Assembly: GCF_000735435.1 (NCBI RefSeq)
Contig: NZ_JMPP01000042.1
Location: forward strand, 1 to 54,163
Length of the DNA stretch: 54,163 bases
DNA from: Klebsiella planticola ATCC 33531
Lineage (GTDB): Bacteria > Pseudomonadota > Gammaproteobacteria > Enterobacterales > Enterobacteriaceae
Direction: 5' to 3'
The stretch's first letter is position 1, and every line of letters begins with the position of its first letter. The notes beneath the pieces were generated by a model. The model saw only the letters and a list, made by a program, of their open reading frames with translations. It did not search any database and was not told where the DNA came from. Shown piece by piece: positions 35,246 through 44,163 of this stretch. The translations under genes were made by a program, and so were the position numbers.

Positions 35246-36015
35246 CCGAGGTCGCCACCGGCCACCGGCAGCGTAACGCCGGTGATATAGCTTGCTTCAT
35301 CGCTGGCGAGAAACAGGATCGCGTTCGCCTGTTCCGCCAGCGTGCCGTAGCGATGCATCAGGCTGCTCTCCACGGTTTGCGCGACCACCTGCTGATACCA
35401 CGCCTGCTCCTGCGCCGTGGGCGTTTCATGATTCCGTGGGGTTAAGCGCGCCGGCGCCTCGGTTCCGCCCGGCGCCACGGCGTTGATGCGAATCCCGCTG
35501 CCGCTGTACTCCATGGCAATCGAACGGGTCAGCGCGTTGACCCCGCCCTTCGCCGCCGAGTAGGGCACCCGGTTAATCCCCGCAGTGGCGACGGACGAGA
35601 CGTTAACGATGCTGCCCTTGCCCTGTTTGAGCATCCACGGTAGCGCCGCGCGGCAGCCCCATAGCGTCGGAAACAGCGAACGACGAATCTCTTTTTCAAT
35701 CTGATCCGGCTGATATTCGGCAAACGGGCGCGCCCAGATCGTCCCACCGATGTTATTAATCACCACGTCCAGTCGGCCAAAATGGGCGACCCCGGCGGCA
35801 AAAGCCTGCTCGGTGCTCTCCCACTGTTCGAGGTCCGCCTCCAGCGCCAGCACCTCGCTGCCCCCCTCGGCCAGCGTCGCCGCCAGCTCATGGACATAGC
35901 GCGAACGGTCGATCAGCAGCAAACGGGCGCCTTCGCGGGCGGCTTGTTCTGCCGTCTGACGGCCAATACCCTGGGCGGCGCCGGTAATGGCCACCACTTG
36001 ATGTTGAAAACGCAT
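35242..36015 (-). CDS. benD: 1,6-dihydroxycyclohexa-2,4-diene-1-carboxylate dehydrogenase
   Basis: 257 residues, classical SDR: cofactor motif TGAAQGIGRQTAEQAAREGA, NNIGG, catalytic Ser in NVSSVATAGINRVP and YSAAKGG with the Tyr-x3-Lys pair intact. The C-terminus SDEASYITGVTLPVAGGDLG fits the family. It oxidises and decarboxylates the benzoate cis-diol to catechol, producing NADH. It follows benC by 9 bases, the last gene of benABCD. Its TAA overlaps the yddG TAG on the other strand. Confidence 0.93.
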   Translation of the reverse strand: MRFQHQVVAITGAAQGIGRQTAEQAAREGARLLLIDRSRYVHELAATLAEGGSEVLALEADLEQWESTEQAFAAGVAHFGRLDVVINNIGGTIWARPFAEYQPDQIEKEIRRSLFPTLWGCRAALPWMLKQGKGSIVNVSSVATAGINRVPYSAAKGGVNALTRSIAMEYSGSGIRINAVAPGGTEAPARLTPRNHETPTAQEQAWYQQVVAQTVESSLMHRYGTLAEQANAILFLASDEASYITGVTLPVAGGDLG

Positions 36016-36024
36016 CGCTCCTCC

Positions 36025-37044
36025 TTATGCCGCCGCACTCTGGCTGGCGAGAAATTTTTCGTACCAGAAACCTGCCGGGTTAATTCCCCGCTCGCGAAGC
36101 GCGCCGGAGACCGCGTTGACCATCGGCGGTGGGCCGCACAGATAGATGTCGACATCGCCATTGTTAAGCATCACCTCATTAAGATGCCCGGTGACAAACC
36201 CGCGCTGCGGGCAGGCGCTCTGTTCATCGGCGACCACCGGCAGCCAGCGATAGTCGGAAAGCTGGCCGACAAACGCATCCAGCGCCTCGGTTTTCACTAG
36301 ATCGCCATCGCGGGTGACGCCGTAGAGCAGCGTGATCGGCCGGGTGCTGCCCTGCCGGGCAAGGGTGTGCAGCATCGACAGCAGCGGCGCCAGCCCGGTT
36401 CCGCCCGCCAGCATCAGCAGCGGGCGTTCCCCGTTGCGCAGGTAGAAGCTGCCCATCGGGCCGCTGAGGGTGAGACGATCGCCCGGCGCCGCCTGGCGTG
36501 TCAGCCATTGGCTCATTACCCCGCCGGGCACGTTGCGGATCAGAAACCGGCCTTCGCGCTCGCCCGGAAGCGAGCTGAAAGAGTAAGCGCGCACCTGCGG
36601 CGTGCCCGGGACCTGAATGTTGATGTATTGTCCTGGCAGAAAAGCCAGCGGCTCATCCAGCTGGAGCACCAGCTCAATGGCGCTCTCCGACAGGTGATTC
36701 ACCTGCATCACCGCCGCACCGGTGCTGGCCAGCGCGGTTTTGCACTGCGCCGCAGCAACCGGGACGTCAATCACGCAATCGCTGGTCGGGATCATCTGAC
36801 AGGTCAGCACCTGACGGGCATCGGCCTCTTCTTCGCTCAACGCCTCCTCCAGATACTCTTCCCCCATGCCATAGTCGCCGCTGGCGCAATGGCATTTGCA
36901 GGTCCCGCAGACGCCGTCCGAGCAATCCATCGGCAGGTTGACCTTCTGTCGGTAGGCGGCGTCCAGCACTTTTTCTCCCGCATTGCACTGGATAAAACGG
37001 GTAATACCATCCTCAAAATTGAGTGCGATAGTAAACATATCCAC
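36025..37044 (-). CDS. benC: Benzoate 1,2-dioxygenase electron transfer component (reductase)
   Basis: 339 residues. The N-terminal plant-type [2Fe-2S] ferredoxin domain has cysteines in DCSDGVCGTCKCHCASGDY and a fourth in VLTCQ. The FAD domain shows RAYSFSSLPGE and the NAD domain LLMLAGGTGLAPLLSML plus DIYLCGPPPMVNAV. It takes electrons from NADH to the Rieske centre of BenA. It begins 3 bases after benB. Confidence 0.95.
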   Translation of the reverse strand: MDMFTIALNFEDGITRFIQCNAGEKVLDAAYRQKVNLPMDCSDGVCGTCKCHCASGDYGMGEEYLEEALSEEEADARQVLTCQMIPTSDCVIDVPVAAAQCKTALASTGAAVMQVNHLSESAIELVLQLDEPLAFLPGQYINIQVPGTPQVRAYSFSSLPGEREGRFLIRNVPGGVMSQWLTRQAAPGDRLTLSGPMGSFYLRNGERPLLMLAGGTGLAPLLSMLHTLARQGSTRPITLLYGVTRDGDLVKTEALDAFVGQLSDYRWLPVVADEQSACPQRGFVTGHLNEVMLNNGDVDIYLCGPPPMVNAVSGALRERGINPAGFWYEKFLASQSAAA

Positions 37045-37047
37045 CTC

Positions 37048-37536
37048 TTAAATATGGTAAACGTCGATCACCTGACGGATATAATCGTTATTCAGGCGCA
37101 CCGTTTTACGCAGGATCTGCGGCTTGCCGTCGCAGGCCGTCAAGGTGACGCAAGTCGAGCCAAACCACGCATCGGTGTGCTGATAACGGTGGTTGTAAGT
37201 CACCCAGTTGTAGCGCACCTCCACCCCCTGCTCATTTTCGCCAAGCAGCTCAACGTTGCTAATCATGTGGGTGGTGCGCGGCTCCGGCGTACTGGCGCCA
37301 GAACGTTCCGTTTTGATGCGGTAGACGCGGTCTTCCAGTCCCTCGCGGTTGGGGTAATAGATCAGCGATATTTCGCGCTGCGGATCGCGGGTCAGCTTGT
37401 CGTCATCGCCCCATGCCGGCATCCAGAACACCACTTTGGGGCTGTAGCACGTCAGCCACTCATCCCACTGGCGGTCGTCCAGCAGGCGGGCTTCGTAATA
37501 GAGAAACTGGCGAACCTGCTCAAGCGTCAGCATCAC
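37048..37536 (-). CDS. benB: Benzoate 1,2-dioxygenase small (beta) subunit
   Basis: 162 residues, the usual size for ring-hydroxylating dioxygenase beta subunits (NTF2-like fold). Features: LYYEARLLDDRQWDEWLTCY at the N-terminus and MISNVELLGENEQGVEVRYNW in the middle. It has no metal site and supports the alpha3beta3 assembly with BenA. It overlaps benA by 4 bases (ATGA), so it is translationally coupled. Confidence 0.95.
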   Translation of the reverse strand: MMLTLEQVRQFLYYEARLLDDRQWDEWLTCYSPKVVFWMPAWGDDDKLTRDPQREISLIYYPNREGLEDRVYRIKTERSGASTPEPRTTHMISNVELLGENEQGVEVRYNWVTYNHRYQHTDAWFGSTCVTLTACDGKPQILRKTVRLNNDYIRQVIDVYHI

Positions 37537-38915
37537 ACCACCTCCACGCGTTGGGTTATGGACTGTTCATAGCGCAGCTGCTCTTTTTCCAGCGCGGCCA
37601 GCATGACCTTTTGCCAGTGATGGTGATGGGCGATGTACAGCGCTTCATCCTCCGATTTCACCCCGCTAAGCAGCGGCGTAAATCCGCCATGCCGCGCGTG
37701 CTCATCCGGACCATCAACCCAATGCAGCGCGCCGCGACTGAGATCGCTCCACGCCAGGTTCTCGCCGAGATAGCCGCGCTGACAGGCGCTGAACTCTTCC
37801 AGATCGTCCGGCGTTCCCATGCCGCTGACGTTAAAGAAATCCTCGTACTGACGAATGCGCAGCGCGCGGGCCTGGTCCGGCTCACCTTTCGGGGCAAAGC
37901 ACCAGATAGTGACTTCGGTTTTATCTACTGCGAGCGGGCGAATGACGCGGATCTGCGTGGAAAACTGGTCCATCAAATAGACGTTGGGATAGAGACAAAG
38001 ATTGCGCGTTTCATTGACCATCTGGTCGGCGCGCAGCTCGCCAAACTCGGCCTGTAAGCGGGTCTGATGGGCGAAAACCGGGCGCACTTCCGGGTTCAGC
38101 GCCCGGGTCCACAGCAGCATATGGCCGTTTTCGAAACCGTAACCGCCGCCGAGACTTTTCGACCAACCGTTGGCATCGACGGAATGCGTCCCTTCGGCTT
38201 CGTAGTTGCGGCGCGACATCGTGGAAGCGTAGTTCCAGTGCACCACGCTGACGTGATAGCCGTCGGCGCCGTTTTCCGCGCCCAGCTTCCAGTTGCCCTC
38301 GTAGACATAGCTGGAGGAGCCTTTCAACACTTCCAGCCCTTCCGGCGCCTGATCGACCATCAGATCGATAATCTTGCAGGTTTCGCCGAGATAGGTTTCC
38401 AGCGGCTGCACGTCCTCATTGAGGCTGCCGAATAAGAAGCCGCGATAAGAGGCAAAGCGCGGCAGTTTTTTCAGGTCGTGCGACCCTTCATGTTTAAAGG
38501 TCTCCGGATATCCGCCGGTACTTTCATCTTTGGCTTTCAGTAATTTACCGTTGTTACCGAAGGTCCAGCCGTGGAACGGACAGGTAAACGAGTTTTTATT
38601 GCCGGTTTTACGCCGGCAGAGCATGGCGCCGCGATGGGCGCAGCTGTTAATTAACGCGTGCAAGGCATGTTTTTTATCGCGGGTGATAATAACCGGCTGA
38701 CGCCCCAGGGTTAGGGTGAAATAATCGCCGGGCTCAGGAATCTGACTTTCATGGGCGAGGAATACCCAGTTCCCTTCAAATATATGCTTAATCTCAAATT
38801 CAAATAACTGAGCATCGGTAAAAATCGAACGATGGCAGCGGTAAATATGTTTTTGCCGATCAACAATTAATGCATTGCTGATTTTATCTTTTAATAGCGA
38901 GAGTGTTTTTTGCAT
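37533..38915 (-). CDS. benA: Benzoate 1,2-dioxygenase large (alpha) subunit
   Basis: 460 residues. Rieske [2Fe-2S] ligands are in CAHRGAMLC and CPFHGWTF. The mononuclear iron site is indicated by NGADGYHVSVVHWNYAST with two His, and a later Asp. It adds O2 to benzoate, giving the cis-diol. GGAGGG precedes the start at good spacing. Followed by coupled benB and then benC and benD. A candidate promoter lies at 38942-38970. Confidence 0.96.
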   Translation of the reverse strand: MQKTLSLLKDKISNALIVDRQKHIYRCHRSIFTDAQLFEFEIKHIFEGNWVFLAHESQIPEPGDYFTLTLGRQPVIITRDKKHALHALINSCAHRGAMLCRRKTGNKNSFTCPFHGWTFGNNGKLLKAKDESTGGYPETFKHEGSHDLKKLPRFASYRGFLFGSLNEDVQPLETYLGETCKIIDLMVDQAPEGLEVLKGSSSYVYEGNWKLGAENGADGYHVSVVHWNYASTMSRRNYEAEGTHSVDANGWSKSLGGGYGFENGHMLLWTRALNPEVRPVFAHQTRLQAEFGELRADQMVNETRNLCLYPNVYLMDQFSTQIRVIRPLAVDKTEVTIWCFAPKGEPDQARALRIRQYEDFFNVSGMGTPDDLEEFSACQRGYLGENLAWSDLSRGALHWVDGPDEHARHGGFTPLLSGVKSEDEALYIAHHHHWQKVMLAALEKEQLRYEQSITQRVEVV

Positions 38916-38941
38916 GAGCTTAGCCCTCCTGCAGAATTCAG

Positions 38942-38970
38942 GAATTAATGAAATCAGAGAGAATAATCAA
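38942..38970 (-). promoter_or_regulatory. Candidate promoter of benABCD
   Basis: Read leftward: TTGATT (38970-38965), a 17-base spacer, TAATTC (38947-38942), about 27 bases before the benA start. With the hairpin behind catA, it suggests ben can be transcribed separately from catBCA. Confidence 0.35.
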
Positions 38971-39025
38971 TTCGGCAATATCCCCGGCCGCGCGTGGCAG
39001 GCCGGGTAACAGCATGGCTCACCGC

Positions 39026-39045
39026 CCCGGGCGCACCGGCCCGGG
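39026..39045. terminator. Hairpin between catA and benA
   Basis: CCCGGG (39026-39031) pairs with CCCGGG (39040-39045). No T-run follows, so termination may be partial. Confidence 0.35.
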
Positions 39046-39056
39046 AGGTGCGCCGA

Positions 39057-39986
39057 TCATGACTCTTGCGCGCGCAGGCGGGAAATACGCTGTTCTTCTT
39101 CGGCGTTCAGGGCCGTGCACAAAGTAAAGTCGAAGCGAACTTCGGTGTGTTCGCCGTCAAGCTTACGCTGCTGAATCAGTTCCCGATCGGTGATTTTAAC
39201 CGGGTCGGCAATCAGGCCATCGCGGGTCGCGAAGGCAAAGTCATCCCACAGATACTTATCGCCGTTAAGGTTAATCTGGCTGGTTAAGTGCTTGTGGCCC
39301 GGCGCGGAGACAAAGAAGTGAATATGTGCCGGACGATTGCCGTGACGACCCAACTGGTTAAGCAGCTTTTGGGTCGGGCCATCCGGCGGGCAGCCGTAGC
39401 CAGAAGGCATGATGCTACGCACGCTGTAGCGGCCATCTGCGCCGGTGCGGATGCGGCGTCGCAGGTTATAGTCGCTCTGACTCCGATCGAAGAACGAGTA
39501 GTTCCCCAGGGTGTTGGCATGCCAGATATCAACAATCGCATTGGCAACCGGACGGCCCTGGGTATCGCAAACCTGGCCGTGCAGCCACATCACCTCGCCG
39601 GCGTCACGACCGTCATCCATCCGCGCATACCCCTCTGCAAGCGGCGCATTGGCGACATACAGCGGCCCTTCAATGGTGCGCGGCGTGCCGGTTTCGCGAT
39701 GCTGCGCGGCATCGATCGCATCCTGACGCAGATCGAGGAAGTGTTCCAGCCCGAGACCTGCTGCCAGCAGCGCCGCTTCCTGACGCCCGCCCAGTTCATG
39801 CAGATAGTTCACCGCATGCCAGAACTCTTCCTCGGTAATATTATAATCGTCGATCAGGGTGCACATATTTTCCAGTAAACGATGCACAATGGCTTTAAAG
39901 CGTTCATTACCGCCGGGAACATTTAACCCGGCACTTTCACGTAATAATTTCTGCACGGCTTCTTGTTGTACGAAAGAATTTTTCAT
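39057..39986 (-). CDS. catA: Catechol 1,2-dioxygenase
   Basis: 309 residues from ATG 39986 (MKNSFVQQEAVQKLLRESAG). It is an intradiol non-heme Fe(III) enzyme that opens catechol to cis,cis-muconate. Iron ligands are two Tyr and two His: GPLYVANAP and the later region NYSFFDRSQSDYNLRRRI, then GYGCPPDGPTQ and RPAHIHFFVSAPGHKHLTSQ. The N-terminal helical domain is present. Last gene of the catBCA run. Confidence 0.96.
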   Translation of the reverse strand: MKNSFVQQEAVQKLLRESAGLNVPGGNERFKAIVHRLLENMCTLIDDYNITEEEFWHAVNYLHELGGRQEAALLAAGLGLEHFLDLRQDAIDAAQHRETGTPRTIEGPLYVANAPLAEGYARMDDGRDAGEVMWLHGQVCDTQGRPVANAIVDIWHANTLGNYSFFDRSQSDYNLRRRIRTGADGRYSVRSIMPSGYGCPPDGPTQKLLNQLGRHGNRPAHIHFFVSAPGHKHLTSQINLNGDKYLWDDFAFATRDGLIADPVKITDRELIQQRKLDGEHTEVRFDFTLCTALNAEEEQRISRLRAQES

Positions 39987-40063
39987 TGTGATTCTCACTT
40001 ATTGCTTGCAGGTGGCTTGTAGGGTTAACGCCGGAATATCCGGCGCGAGGTTTCTTATTATTT

Positions 40064-40354
40064 TTAGCTATCGTCTTCACGAATCGAGGAGGGATGACGA
40101 CACAAGGCCTCGACGCGGATTTCCATAAACGGGTATAACGGCAGAGCCATTAATATCTGGTGCAACTGGTCGGCATCACGCACATCAAAAATACTGACAT
40201 TGGCGTACAATCCGGCGACGCGCCAGATATGTCGCCAGGTGCCTTCACGCTGTAATTGCTGCGAATAGGCTTTTTCTCGTTGTTTAATATCCTCAAGCTC
40301 GTCGGCGGGATATCCCAGCGGGATCTTGACGGTCATATCCACTTTAAACAGCAT
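40064..40354 (-). CDS. catC: Muconolactone delta-isomerase
   Basis: 96 residues, the normal length. It begins MLFKVDMTVKIPLGYPADEL and contains EKAYSQQLQREGTWRHIWRVAG and YANVSIFDV; the C-terminus has LPLYPFMEIRVEALCRHPSS. It converts muconolactone to the 3-oxoadipate enol-lactone. It lies 19 bases after catB, with catA next. Confidence 0.96.
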   Translation of the reverse strand: MLFKVDMTVKIPLGYPADELEDIKQREKAYSQQLQREGTWRHIWRVAGLYANVSIFDVRDADQLHQILMALPLYPFMEIRVEALCRHPSSIREDDS

Positions 40355-40373
40355 ATTTTTCTCCTGTCATGTC

Positions 40374-41492
40374 CTACGCTTTACGGGCATAGAACTGCAA
40401 TTTATCTTCATCGAGTTCGACACCTAAACCCGGGGTCTGCGGCAGGACCACGCTGCCGTTAGCGAACGTTAGCGGTACGCTGACGATGTCATCTTTGAGC
40501 AGCAGCGGGCCAAACATTTCGCTGCCCCATTGCAGCGGCAGCGTCGACCAGGCGTGCAGCGATGCGACGGTGCCCACGGTCCCTTCCAGCATGGTGCCGC
40601 CATACAATCCGATGCCGGCCGCCTGCGCGACGTGCGCCAGGGCTAAAACGCTGGCCGGACCGCCCGCTTTGGCAATTTTCAAGGCAAAGGCGCCGCTGAA
40701 GCCTTGCTGCGCCAGGCGATAGCCATCGAAGTACGTCGCCACCGCTTCATCCGCCAGAATCGCGGTTTCAATGTGATGGCTGAGGCGAACCAGCGCCGCG
40801 TTGTCCTGCGCGCTGACCGGTTGTTCAATTAAGTCGATGCCCATCGCCGCCAGTTCACGACATCCTTTAGCCGCCGCGGTGGCGTCCCAGGCCTGGTTGA
40901 CATCGACACGAATGCTCGCCCGATCGCCCAGCGCTTCGACAATCGCCCGGGTGTGGCGTAAATCGCTAGCCAGTTCGCTGGCGCCAATTTTCAACTTAAA
41001 TGCCTGATGGCGACCTTCGGCCAGCAGCCTTTCCCCTTCGGCGATGTCCTTGTGGGTATCCCCGCTCGCCAGAGTCCACAGCACCGGCAGCGAGGTCTGC
41101 AGCGCGCCGCCAAGCAGCGCCGAAACCGGTAGCCCCAGCGCCTTGCCCTGCGCATCCAACAGCGCGGTTTCAATCGCGGATTTGGCGAAGGTGTTACCTT
41201 TGATGGCGCTGTTGATACGCTGCGTCAGCGCATTGAGGTTATCGGCGGGCTGCCCTTTGAGCAGCGGCGTCAGGTAATGGTTAATGGCGCTGGAGATAGC
41301 TTCCGGACTCTCGACGCCATAGCTCAGCCCGCCGATGGTGGTCGCCTCGCCGATACCGCAAATACCGTCAGAGCGCGTAATGCGGACAATCACCAGCGTC
41401 TGGCAGCCCATGGTTGTCATTGAGAGTTTGTGCGGGCGGATGGTCGGGACGTCAACCAGCCAGCTTTCAATGCGTTCTACGGTCGCGGTCAT
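40374..41492 (-). CDS. catB: Muconate cycloisomerase
   Basis: 372 residues from ATG 41492, preceded by AGGAAG; a longer in-frame start would run into the regulatory region. It belongs to the enolase superfamily: AFKLKIGAS carries the catalytic Lys-x-Lys, followed by metal-ligand acids in RVDVNQAWD, DLIEQPVS and ILADEAV. It converts cis,cis-muconate to muconolactone with Mn. First gene of the leftward cat operon, divergent from the IclR-type regulator. Confidence 0.95.
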   Translation of the reverse strand: MTATVERIESWLVDVPTIRPHKLSMTTMGCQTLVIVRITRSDGICGIGEATTIGGLSYGVESPEAISSAINHYLTPLLKGQPADNLNALTQRINSAIKGNTFAKSAIETALLDAQGKALGLPVSALLGGALQTSLPVLWTLASGDTHKDIAEGERLLAEGRHQAFKLKIGASELASDLRHTRAIVEALGDRASIRVDVNQAWDATAAAKGCRELAAMGIDLIEQPVSAQDNAALVRLSHHIETAILADEAVATYFDGYRLAQQGFSGAFALKIAKAGGPASVLALAHVAQAAGIGLYGGTMLEGTVGTVASLHAWSTLPLQWGSEMFGPLLLKDDIVSVPLTFANGSVVLPQTPGLGVELDEDKLQFYARKA

Positions 41493-41596
41493 GTTTTCTT
41501 CCTGATCGTTAAATTCATAACTTTTTGTGACGCCAACCATAACGAGGGGTGACGATGACTTTGACAATAGGGGGGAGCCGGTGAAATGGTCAACGG

Positions 41597-41624
41597 CGAT
41601 AATCGAAATGTTGTGCGATTATCG
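41597..41624. promoter_or_regulatory. Operator-like inverted repeat between catB and the IclR regulator
   Basis: CGATAATCG (41597-41605) and CGATTATCG (41616-41624) are perfect inverted copies separated by 10 bases. The size and form fit IclR-family (PcaU/PobR) sites, and the location between divergent genes fits dual control. Confidence 0.65.
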
Positions 41625-41752
41625 ACGCGCTTGTTAAAATGAGGTTAATAGTGTGATCCGGGTGGTAAAACAGGCACATTCCGTCGCCGCCCTTTTTCCC
41701 CACGGTATAGTGGTATCCCGTGAGCTTTTGTTTTCGAATGGAGAGGAATTCA

Positions 41753-42550
41753 ATGAGCGCGACACCACCAACCCCCCTCAGCGCCAGGCAGGCCGAACAC
41801 GACCCGAACTTCATGCTGTCGCTGGCGCGCGGGCTGGAGGTTCTCAACGCCTTTACTCCCCAGCGCCAGCGGCTGACTATCTCGCAGCTCAGCCAGAAAA
41901 CGCAGATTTCTCGCGCCGCCGTCCGCCGCTGCCTGTATACCCTGGCCGCGCTCGGCATGGTGCACAGCCCTGACGGACGCTGCTATGAACTGCTGCCGCG
42001 AGTGTTGGCCGTCGGCCACGCCTACCTGGCCGGGACGCCGCTGGCGAAAGTGGCCCAGACCGCGCTGGATAACCTCGGTAAGAGCCTCGGCGAGTCCTGC
42101 TCCGCCGCCACCCTCGATGGCGATAACGTGCTCTATATCGCCAGAGCCGCAGTCAACAATCTGCTGAGCGTCGACATCGGTCGCGGCAGCCGTCTCCCCG
42201 CATGGGCGACCTCAATGGGCCGCGTACTGCTTAGCGCCCTGCCGGAAGATCAGCTTGACGTGACATTGTCACGCGCAAATTTAATTCGCTATACCCCGCA
42301 TACGCTGTGTGATCTAGCGGGATTGCGGGAGGAAATAGCCAGAGTACGTATGCAGGGATATGCCATCGCCGATCGGCAAATTGAGGTGGGATTATGTTCG
42401 CTGGCGGTACCGCTGCTGTCACGCAGCGGCCAGGTGGTAGCGGCGCTCAACATCGGCGTGCCCGCCAGCGCCATGAGCGCCGTCGCGCTGAGAGAGAAAG
42501 CGCTGGCCCCGCTGCGACGGGCGGCCATGGAGCTTTCTCTCCAGCTGTAG
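41753..42550 (+). CDS. IclR-family regulator (PcaR/PcaU/PobR type), probable regulator of cat genes
   Basis: 265 residues from ATG 41753 (GAGAGGAATTC upstream). N-terminal winged helix with ARGLEVLNAFTPQRQRLTIS and TQISRAAVRRCLYTLAALGM, as in the PcaR/PcaU/PobR subfamily. The C-terminal effector domain has YIARAAVNNLLSVDIGRGSRLPAWATSMGR and AALNIGVPASAMS. It is divergent from catB with a palindromic site between. In Acinetobacter and Pseudomonas the cat and ben genes are usually under LysR or AraC types, so an IclR here is noteworthy. Effector probably muconate or benzoate (inference). It ends 2 bases from smvA. Confidence 0.88.
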   Translation: MSATPPTPLSARQAEHDPNFMLSLARGLEVLNAFTPQRQRLTISQLSQKTQISRAAVRRCLYTLAALGMVHSPDGRCYELLPRVLAVGHAYLAGTPLAKVAQTALDNLGKSLGESCSAATLDGDNVLYIARAAVNNLLSVDIGRGSRLPAWATSMGRVLLSALPEDQLDVTLSRANLIRYTPHTLCDLAGLREEIARVRMQGYAIADRQIEVGLCSLAVPLLSRSGQVVAALNIGVPASAMSAVALREKALAPLRRAAMELSLQL

Positions 42551-42552
42551 GG

Positions 42553-44043
42553 CTAGTTCATTTTCGGCGCCTGCGCCAGACTGCGCCAGATCCCGGCGGC
42601 CAGCAACAGTAGCAGCACCCCGGCGGTGGCCAGCACGATACTGTGGGCGCTGATAAATGCGGTTTTCGCCGCTGCAATCAGCGAATGCGCCGGAACAGCA
42701 GGCAGCGATTGCGCCAGGGCGATCGCTTCGCTGATGGACGACGAGGCCTGCGCTGCGACCTGACCGTCCATCCCGCCAGGCAGCACAATCGATGAGCTGT
42801 AGCTGCGGGTCAGAATCAGGCCGAACAGCGCGATCCCCAGACCGGCCCCCAGCTCGTAGGCCATCGTTTCAATGGCGCCGGCCGCCGCCGCTTTCTCTTT
42901 CGGCGCTGCCGCCATAATGGCGGCGCCGGAAGCCAACAACGCGCTGGCGACGCTGAAGCCTAAAAGAGTCATCAATCCCCACGCCAGCCACTGCTGGGAG
43001 CTGAAGTCAGTCATCGACAGGCCGAGGAAACTGAGCGCGCTCAGCAGCATACCGCCAGTTGCGACCTGCCGCAGGCCCAGGCGGGAAACCATCACCCCGG
43101 CAACAGGTCCGCTAAATCCGCTCGCCAGCATCAGTGGCAGCATAAACAGCCCGGCTTCAAACGGCGTTTTGCCATGGACGAACTGTAGCTCCTGCGCCAT
43201 CAGTAGCTCAAAGCCCACCAGGGTGATCAGTGCGGTCATCGCCATCATCACGCCGCTTAAGATAATGCGATGCGTAAACAGGCGCATATCGACCATCGGG
43301 GTCGCGGCGGAAAGCTGCTGACGAACAAAGCGCACCAGCAGCGCCAGGCCCACCAGCGCGATCAATCCGGTCATCCATAATGCCATCTGCCCTTTTAGCG
43401 CCGATTTTGCGCTGAACACCAGCATCAGGATCGCCACAATAAGCATCAATGCCTGGGTCAGATTAAGCGGTTGTTCGCGGCGCGCCGGCTGGCGCGGTAC
43501 CATCCGGGCGCTGAAGGCGATAACCGCCAGCACGATGGGCACGTTGATCAGGAACACCGATCCCCAGTAAAAATGTTCCAGCAGGATGCCGCCTACCAAC
43601 GGGCCGAAAGCGGCGCCGCCAGAGCCAATCGCCGCCCACAGACCAAGCGCCATGTTGCGGTGCCGCGCCTGCGAAAAAGTGTTACGGATGCCGGCAAGCG
43701 TCGCCGGGACGATCATCGCCGCACCAATGGCCAGCAGCGCGCGGGAGGCGATCAGCGCCAGCGCAGTGGGTGAAAATGCCGCCGCCAGCGACGAAACGCC
43801 GAAAATAGCGCTGCCGAGCAGCAACAACCGTTTAAAGCCAATTTTATCGCCGAGCGCCCCCATCGGCAGCACCATGCCGGCCATGACTAATGAATAAATA
43901 TCAATGATCCACAGCAGCTCGTTGCTGCTGGTCCCCAACGACATACTAAGCGTTGGCGCGGCGACATGCAGCACCGTGGCATCAATCGCCACCGGTAAAT
44001 ACACCAACAAAATCGCCACCAGCGTTAACCATTGCCGAGACAT
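42553..44043 (-). CDS. smvA: MFS multidrug efflux protein SmvA
   Basis: 496 residues from ATG 44043 (MSRQWLTLVAILLVYLPVAI); the frame remains open upstream but runs into the operator region. It is a 14-segment DHA2-type transporter. Motifs: DATVLHVAAPTLSMSLGTS, GDKIGFKRLLLLG and the C-motif text in GPLVGGILLEHFYWG. SmvA exports methyl viologen in Salmonella and cationic biocides in Klebsiella. The divergent TetR gene and proximity to narU support the name. Confidence 0.9.
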   Translation of the reverse strand: MSRQWLTLVAILLVYLPVAIDATVLHVAAPTLSMSLGTSSNELLWIIDIYSLVMAGMVLPMGALGDKIGFKRLLLLGSAIFGVSSLAAAFSPTALALIASRALLAIGAAMIVPATLAGIRNTFSQARHRNMALGLWAAIGSGGAAFGPLVGGILLEHFYWGSVFLINVPIVLAVIAFSARMVPRQPARREQPLNLTQALMLIVAILMLVFSAKSALKGQMALWMTGLIALVGLALLVRFVRQQLSAATPMVDMRLFTHRIILSGVMMAMTALITLVGFELLMAQELQFVHGKTPFEAGLFMLPLMLASGFSGPVAGVMVSRLGLRQVATGGMLLSALSFLGLSMTDFSSQQWLAWGLMTLLGFSVASALLASGAAIMAAAPKEKAAAAGAIETMAYELGAGLGIALFGLILTRSYSSSIVLPGGMDGQVAAQASSSISEAIALAQSLPAVPAHSLIAAAKTAFISAHSIVLATAGVLLLLLAAGIWRSLAQAPKMN

Positions 44044-44068
44044 ACTTTTTTTCCTCAACTTTACAAAT

Positions 44069-44120
44069 TGGACACGTGTCCAGGATTGCGATCCTGCCGG
44101 ATTGTTGAACAACTGTCCAA
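44069..44120. promoter_or_regulatory. Operator-like palindromes between smvA and the TetR gene
   Basis: TGGACACGTGTCCA (44069-44082) is a perfect 14-bp palindrome. TGTCCAA at 44114-44120 repeats the same half-site in inverted form. A possible promoter for the TetR gene (TTGAAC 44105-44110, TACTAT 44129-44134) lies between and beyond them, so repressor binding would block both directions. Confidence 0.55.
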
Positions 44121-44163
44121 CTTTTTGTTACTATCGAGGAAAACCACGGCTCAGCGGGGAAAT

